Positions 59,555 to 64,000 of a stretch of 64,000 nt of DNA are shown piece after piece (positions within the stretch are counted from its first letter, which is position 1; each line of letters opens with the position of its first letter). Position numbers and translations under genes: made by a program. This stretch comes from Methanofollis liminatans DSM 4140 (GTDB lineage: Archaea; Halobacteriota; Methanomicrobia; Methanomicrobiales; Methanofollaceae): contig NZ_CM001555.1 in the NCBI RefSeq assembly GCF_000275865.1, positions 1,700,967 through 1,764,966 of the forward strand, given 5' to 3'. The notes under the pieces are model-generated. The model saw nothing but the letters and a program-made list of their open reading frames with translations, did no database searches and had not been told where the DNA came from.

Positions 59555-60988
59555 ATGGCCGAACGGGGATTTTGTCCGGAACCTGCTTTTTTACCCCCGT
59601 GTGGTTCCAGACTGTACAGAATAGGGATTAACGGCGGCTTTATTGCGATTCTTGCCATAATTCTGATATATTCCATCCTTTTTGCCGCCGGGATCGCCAT
59701 TTCACATCTCTATTACATCCCCCTCGTCGCGATCGCCGTCTGGTATTCGAACCGTTCCATCTGGACGGCGGCCGCGCTCTCCATCGCATACGCCATGGTG
59801 ACGCTCTACCTCGCACTCGGCGGCTACATCCTCGATCCGGTCATGATCTTTCTTTTTACGCTTCTCTACCTCTGGGGAATGACAGCGGTCACCCTCTTCC
59901 AGCCGCGCGGCTTCCAGGATATGACGAGAAGCACCAGGAACAATCCTGCGTTTACGCTCGACCGCTCCTCTTTGATGATCACCAGTGCAACACCCGCTTT
60001 CGCCACACTCCTCGGATACACCAGGGAGGCGCTGGAAGGGACAGATATCGGCCGGATCTGGACCAGCGACAGGGACAGGCAGGCGTTCTGCGGCATGCTC
60101 GGCAGGGGCGTCGAAGTAAGAAACTTCGAGACCGTCCTTACCGGTATGGCAGGAAACGCCGTCCCTGTGCTCCTTGCCGGCCGGCCCGACCAGATGGAGC
60201 ACTCCTGTTCGGCGCTCGATCTCTCATCGCTCGCCTCGTACAGGGCCGCACGGATGGGCGAGGAGGAGGCGGCCAGAAAGATCGCCGTCGAGGAGACCTG
60301 GAGACAGGACTTCGTCACCACGGCTGCGCACGAACTGAGGACGCCCCTTCAGCCGGTCCTCGGCTATCTTCATCTCCTCCTCGAAGATCGCGAGCGCTAC
60401 GGCATTGGCGACGATGCCGGTCGTCTCCTGAAGATCTGTCTGGACAATGTCCACCGCGAGCGCATCATCGTGAACCGGATGCTCGAACTCTCCCTTCTCG
60501 ATAGCGGAAAGGTTGCCTGCGCCACTGAACAGGTGCACCTGCACGGCCTGGTCTGCGAGGTGCTCGCCCACCATGACGTCAGAAGCACCGCAGAGGTGTA
60601 TCTCGATATTCCAGGCGACACCTGCATCTCGGTCAATCGAGAGCAGTTCTTCCTTGTGCTGGAAAGCCTTGTGCTCAACGCCGTGCAGTACAACGAGCCC
60701 CCGCGCCGGATCGAGATCAGGTACCGGGAGGACGAGGACTACCAGGCCATTATCGTGAGGGACAACGGTATCGGGATCGAGCCTGAAAAACTGGAGGCGA
60801 TCTTCAAACCGTTCTATCTCGCCGACGAGCAGGACCTCAGCCGCGACTATGACCGGATGGGACTCGGCCTCCCGATCGCCGAACGCTACGTACGCCTGAA
60901 CGGCGGGACAATCGCCGTGGAGAGCAGGATCGGGGAGGGCAGCACGTTCACCGTGGTCCTGCAGAAGAGGGGGGGAGATGGGACATAA
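59555..60988 (+). CDS. Membrane sensor histidine kinase with PAS domain
   Basis: 477 residues. Three or four N-terminal membrane segments (about 25-125), PAS (about 130-225), phosphoacceptor H-box AAHELRTPLQPVLGYL (His about 262), then ATPase N, G1, and G2 boxes (LVLNAVQYNE, DNGIGIEPEKLEAIF, GLGLPIAERYVRL). Signal unknown. It overlaps the next gene (response regulator) by 11 bases, forming a two-component unit. Confidence 0.9.
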   Translation: MAERGFCPEPAFLPPCGSRLYRIGINGGFIAILAIILIYSILFAAGIAISHLYYIPLVAIAVWYSNRSIWTAAALSIAYAMVTLYLALGGYILDPVMIFLFTLLYLWGMTAVTLFQPRGFQDMTRSTRNNPAFTLDRSSLMITSATPAFATLLGYTREALEGTDIGRIWTSDRDRQAFCGMLGRGVEVRNFETVLTGMAGNAVPVLLAGRPDQMEHSCSALDLSSLASYRAARMGEEEAARKIAVEETWRQDFVTTAAHELRTPLQPVLGYLHLLLEDRERYGIGDDAGRLLKICLDNVHRERIIVNRMLELSLLDSGKVACATEQVHLHGLVCEVLAHHDVRSTAEVYLDIPGDTCISVNREQFFLVLESLVLNAVQYNEPPRRIEIRYREDEDYQAIIVRDNGIGIEPEKLEAIFKPFYLADEQDLSRDYDRMGLGLPIAERYVRLNGGTIAVESRIGEGSTFTVVLQKRGGDGT

Positions 60989-61355
60989 CGTCCTTGTCGT
61001 GGACGACGACCGGGTCACCCTCGAAATGATGGACCTGATCCTCCACAGGATCGGCTATGAACCGTTGATCCCGCAGAGCATCCCTGAGGCGCTGGAGATC
61101 GCCAGGAAAAGGAGGCCTGACCTGATCCTCCTGGACGTGCAGATGGCGCCGGTGGACGGATGGGGGTTCCTCGACGCACTTTTGGAGGGGAGAGCGGGAG
61201 CGGATATCCCGGTGATGCTCTTCACCGCTCGCCACCTGCTGCCAGAAGAATATGCACGATACGGACGGCGCGTCGTCGGTGTGCTGGAAAAGCCGATCTC
61301 CCCCCTCGAACTGAAAGAGGCGCTGGACGGCTACTTCTCTGAAGGAAGCGGATGA
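60978..61355 (+). CDS. Single-domain response regulator
   Basis: 125 residues, receiver only: acidic pair VVDDDRVT, phospho-Asp in LILLDVQMAPVDGWG (about 54), Thr/Lys in FTARH and VLEKPISP. Likely the partner of the kinase gene overlapping it. No output domain, so downstream effect is through protein contact. Start ATG has GGGGGGAG before it. Confidence 0.92.
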   Translation: MGHNVLVVDDDRVTLEMMDLILHRIGYEPLIPQSIPEALEIARKRRPDLILLDVQMAPVDGWGFLDALLEGRAGADIPVMLFTARHLLPEEYARYGRRVVGVLEKPISPLELKEALDGYFSEGSG

Positions 61356-61544
61356 GACAGCAGGGGGCTGAGAGGCGCACCGGCATCTTTACCTGGAGCC
61401 GAGGCCTGGCCAGGGTTCATCGCTGAAGTGGCGAACCGCCATGCGGATGTGGAGAGACACCTCTCGCCGACTGCTGCACCCACGCCCCCACGGTCTGCCT
61501 GGAGAAGAGAGAGGGTCAAAAAACCGGATTCGCAGGGCGCCCCG

Positions 61545-63296
61545 TTACCGGCGCTCTGCTCCAGGGTGGGCGAACGAGCGGTTGGAAGCCACCGCCCGAT
61601 AGGGCACCCCGTAGAACCGGCGGTAGAACCTGTCCGCTTCTTCCTCGATCGCAAAGGCAAAGCGGTCGGGGTGGAGGAGATTTGCAATCGTCATCAGGCC
61701 GAGGATCCACCTGGGGCTCCCAAAATCCCAGGAAGGATGCATCGAGTAGACCCGCCCATTTTTGACCGCCGGCACGTCGAGACCGTGCTCCGTGCAGTAA
61801 CGGAGGGAGTCCTCCTCCGGGGAGGTGAGGAAACCCGACGTGAAGAGGTACTCGGGCGCGAGTTCGAGGAACTCCTCGCGGGAGATGCTGACGCCCGGTT
61901 TACCCTCCCGTACGATGGCGCGGTTAACGTAGGTGCCGCCGGCGGCCTCCACGAGTTTCCCCTCAAACCGGCCCGCGTTGAGGGCGAAGAGCGGGTGTCC
62001 CATCGCGTAGTAGACACGGGGCCGCGGTGCGTCTGCCGTTCGCTCCCTGATATAATCCAGCCGTTCCCGGATGTATCCACAGAGATCACGCCCGGCCTCC
62101 TCGCGCCCGGTCTGGTGCGCGAAGTCCATGACAAGGTCAAGATACGCATCGATGTTGTTCATCCGGTCGTGCAGTTCCTTCCCGAGCATCCCGGTCCGGA
62201 GCACCCTGGCCCAGATCCCGGCGAGGACTGATTGGTCCTGCACACCGAGGCAGTTCAGGATCGCCCAGACCATCTCCAGCCCCCGGGTGACCCGGTACCC
62301 GCCCATCATCCCGGGTTCGTAGAAGATCTCAGGACTGATAGGGCCCTGGACAGGGAGGGCATGGCCGCACGAGCAGACCGTCCTGGCCTCTCCGGAGAGG
62401 TGGGTGCCCATCGGACCGAAGAACTCCCGTTCGATACAGGATGTTCCGCAGGCCGGGCAGAAGGTCGTCAGATATCTCGTGCCCGGCGAGTTGAAGAGGT
62501 AGACCCAGGGCAGGATCGCGCGGAGCCGGTCACAGAGTCCCTCGCTCGCGTAGATTGTCGGTTCCTCCCCAGGCCCCGCGTCGCCAAAGGGGACGAACCG
62601 CATCACCTGCAGGGGGATATCGGGTGAGATCGCCGCAATCATCCGCGCCGCACCGAGCACCTCGTCTTCCCGGCCCCGCCGGTAAACAGCAGAGATCTCG
62701 ACATGCACCCCACCCTCGTGGAGCAGCCTGATCGTGCGCAGGACCGGCTCAACGCTCCTGGCCCCGCAGGCGCGGTAACTCTCTTCGGTTACCCCCTTGA
62801 GACCGACGTTGACAAAATCCACCAGCTCCCGGAGTCGCAGGGCGGACGCTTCGGTCATGTAGCCGTTCGTTGAGCACCCGACTGAGAGCCCCTCCTCCCG
62901 TGCTCTCTCCGCGAGTCGGCAGAAGGTCGGGAAGGAAGCGATCGGGTCGTTCAGCGCGAAGGCGATCCCGTTGCAGGCGTGGGAAGCGGCGAGGCCGAGC
63001 AGATCGTCGATGGTGAGGGCCGTGCCTGAGGCTGCAAGCGACTCCGCGTGCCCGACGAGGATCTCCGAGACGCACCCGCCGCACGAGAGGTTGCACCCGA
63101 CCGTGCAGACCTGGAGGAATTTCGCGCCGGGGAAGAAGTGAAGCACCGGCAGCGTCTCGATTGCAACGGGGAAAGCGGCGAGGAAGGCGTCCGGAAAACG
63201 TTCAACGATCCCGTTGCCATCGTTTTTGTACATCCGGCACCTGCCAGTTCCTCCTGGTGGAATATCGCATCCGACCTCACAGATAGTGCAGCGCAT
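61545..63296 (-). CDS. Radical SAM protein fused to a periplasmic-binding-protein-like domain
   Basis: 583 residues. The N-terminus opens with MRCTICEVGCDIPPGGTG and the cluster motif CTVGCNLSCGGC (C-x3-C-x2-C, about residue 64-75), followed by core radical SAM strands (GLSVGCSTNGYMTEAS, FVNVGLKGVTEESYR) and a zinc ribbon with CPACGTSCIER...CSCGHAL. The C-terminal 240 residues resemble the iron/cobalamin binding protein fold (BtuF/FhuD): YYAMGHPLFALNAGR, SREEFLELAPEYLF, TSGFLTSPEED. No signal peptide, so the binding domain is cytoplasmic here. It probably works on or with a corrinoid- or metallophore-like ligand (inference). Seven bases after the methyltransferase gene; operon. Confidence 0.8.
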   Translation of the reverse strand: MRCTICEVGCDIPPGGTGRCRMYKNDGNGIVERFPDAFLAAFPVAIETLPVLHFFPGAKFLQVCTVGCNLSCGGCVSEILVGHAESLAASGTALTIDDLLGLAASHACNGIAFALNDPIASFPTFCRLAERAREEGLSVGCSTNGYMTEASALRLRELVDFVNVGLKGVTEESYRACGARSVEPVLRTIRLLHEGGVHVEISAVYRRGREDEVLGAARMIAAISPDIPLQVMRFVPFGDAGPGEEPTIYASEGLCDRLRAILPWVYLFNSPGTRYLTTFCPACGTSCIEREFFGPMGTHLSGEARTVCSCGHALPVQGPISPEIFYEPGMMGGYRVTRGLEMVWAILNCLGVQDQSVLAGIWARVLRTGMLGKELHDRMNNIDAYLDLVMDFAHQTGREEAGRDLCGYIRERLDYIRERTADAPRPRVYYAMGHPLFALNAGRFEGKLVEAAGGTYVNRAIVREGKPGVSISREEFLELAPEYLFTSGFLTSPEEDSLRYCTEHGLDVPAVKNGRVYSMHPSWDFGSPRWILGLMTIANLLHPDRFAFAIEEEADRFYRRFYGVPYRAVASNRSFAHPGAERR

Positions 63297-63303
63297 CTCT
63301 CAA

Positions 63304-63945
63304 TCACTTCCGCATGATGATCCAGAACCCGGCCTCGTCCTCGCGGACCTCGCAGGCAGCGATACCGGCCTTCTCCAGGTCCTGCCTGACGGCGTCCAGG
63401 TTCCTCCGGGAGAGCCGTTCTGCGGCCTTCACCTCCCACTCGGGGTCGATCTCGCGCATCTTCGCCGTGATCTCCGCCTTCAGCGCGGAGGTGCCGAACC
63501 CGCCGCCCACAAACGTCCTCCCACCCGGCCTGAGCACCCGGTAGATCTCAGAGAACGCCCTGACCCGGTCGTCCCAGAAGAAGAGGGAGCCGCGACTCAC
63601 GACCAGGTCGATGGAGCCGTCATCGTAGGGCAGGTCGTGGACGTCGCCAGGGACCGGGTGTACCCGGTCGGTCAGTCCGGCCTCCCGAATATTCTGCTCT
63701 GCGATCGCGAGCATATCGCCCGATGCGTCGAGAGCGTCGATCTCAAGGCTGCTTGCAGCCCCGAGCGCCAGGGCAAGGTGACCGGGCCCGCACCCGATAT
63801 CGACACATCTACCCTCCCTGATCCCGGAGGTCTGGATGGCCTGCCTGGCGATGACCGGGTATATCGGTGCAAATGGTCCTTTCGCGATGGCATCCATCCT
63901 TCCCGCACCCTTGCCAAAAAACTGGTCATGTGGTTGCTCTGTCAT
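63304..63945 (-). CDS. Class I SAM-dependent methyltransferase, partner of the radical SAM fusion
   Basis: 213 residues: CVDIGCGPGHLALALGAASS (motif I), SIDLVVSRGSLFFWDD (motif IV), YRVLRPGGRTFVGGGFG (post-II). Substrate unknown. GAAGAGGAAC precedes the ATG. It precedes the radical SAM gene in the same direction; the operon may extend upstream beyond the window. Confidence 0.88.
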   Translation of the reverse strand: MTEQPHDQFFGKGAGRMDAIAKGPFAPIYPVIARQAIQTSGIREGRCVDIGCGPGHLALALGAASSLEIDALDASGDMLAIAEQNIREAGLTDRVHPVPGDVHDLPYDDGSIDLVVSRGSLFFWDDRVRAFSEIYRVLRPGGRTFVGGGFGTSALKAEITAKMREIDPEWEVKAAERLSRRNLDAVRQDLEKAGIAACEVREDEAGFWIIMRK

Positions 63946-64000
63946 GGTGTTCCTCTTCTAAATGTCGCTGCCACGGGCACGCAGATCCGCCGGTTGATCG
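63946..64000. other. Upstream end of window
   Basis: Fifty-five bases, only the ribosome-binding stretch of the methyltransferase gene is recognisable. Confidence 0.4.

Overview
The window looks like chromosomal DNA from a GC-rich methanogenic archaeon of the order Methanomicrobiales, most likely Methanofollis-like or Methanoculleus-like. This is inferred from gene content and base composition; no database search was run. The grounds are a complete mcrB-mcrD-mcrG-mcrA operon, archaeal rRNA genes flanked by complementary processing stems, a tRNA-Trp whose intron holds a box C/D guide RNA, a fused Fae-Hps enzyme, TATA-type promoters, and archaeal families such as Hef, UPF0147, DUF2193, DUF432 and archaeal UMP kinase.

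Layout. 1-2.5 kb: two minus-strand heme-biosynthesis genes of the Ahb (siroheme) route behind an intergenic region with an array of TGCA motifs. 2.5-5.5 kb: a degraded IS with a DDE transposase, a DJ-1/PfpI-family gene, a MITE-like relic and a pseudogene scrap. 5.5-8.6 kb: a large secreted protein with Ig-like repeats and a VWA domain. 8.7-14.5 kb: an rRNA operon on the minus strand (16S, tRNA-Ala, 23S, tRNA-Cys, 5S) behind about six tandem TATA-like promoter elements. 15-16.3 kb: a TnpB element bounded by GC-rich hairpins. 16.5-20.9 kb: the mcr operon, ending in a hairpin plus T6 terminator. 21.7-25.8 kb: a small zinc protein, an iron-sulfur flavoprotein, a lipoprotein, a Mut7-C nuclease, AmrS and UMP kinase.

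25.8-36.3 kb: tRNA-Pro and endonuclease III, a PiT phosphate carrier with its DUF47 partner, a REC-PAS-GAF regulator, tRNA-Ala, a nicotinate phosphoribosyltransferase-like gene, a purine-salvage pair (MTAP-family phosphorylase plus DadD-like deaminase), an HPr-kinase-like protein and an acyl-CoA ligase. 36.3-43.9 kb: intron-containing tRNA-Trp, fae-hps, a DUF432/MscS pair, GC-rich intergenic repeats, an AT-rich island with an HNH plus DnaJ-zinc-finger protein, the NifS/IscU cluster-assembly pair and an UPF0173 hydrolase. 43.9-52.5 kb: a helix-turn-helix protein, a possible small RNA, glyS-hef, small conserved archaeal genes, and an aquaporin/DUF2180/DUF2193 operon. 52.8-64 kb: a methyltransferase-ATP-grasp fusion, ferritin, a two-gene 2-oxoacid:ferredoxin oxidoreductase, a riboflavin-pathway reductase, a two-component pair, and a radical SAM/periplasmic-binding-protein fusion behind a methyltransferase.

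Themes. Most genes are core metabolism: methanogenesis, formaldehyde/pentose metabolism, heme, Fe-S assembly, iron storage, and adenosine by-product salvage. Several fit radical-SAM chemistry: DadD and the phosphorylase can recycle 5'-deoxyadenosine and methylthioadenosine, and there are three radical SAM genes. The most unusual items are the radical SAM/PBP fusion with its methyltransferase (61.5-63.9 kb), the methyltransferase/ATP-grasp fusion (52.9-54.8 kb), the HNH/DnaJ-zinc-finger protein, the self-targeting guide RNA in the tRNA-Trp intron, the TGCA array upstream of the heme genes and the multi-promoter rRNA leader.
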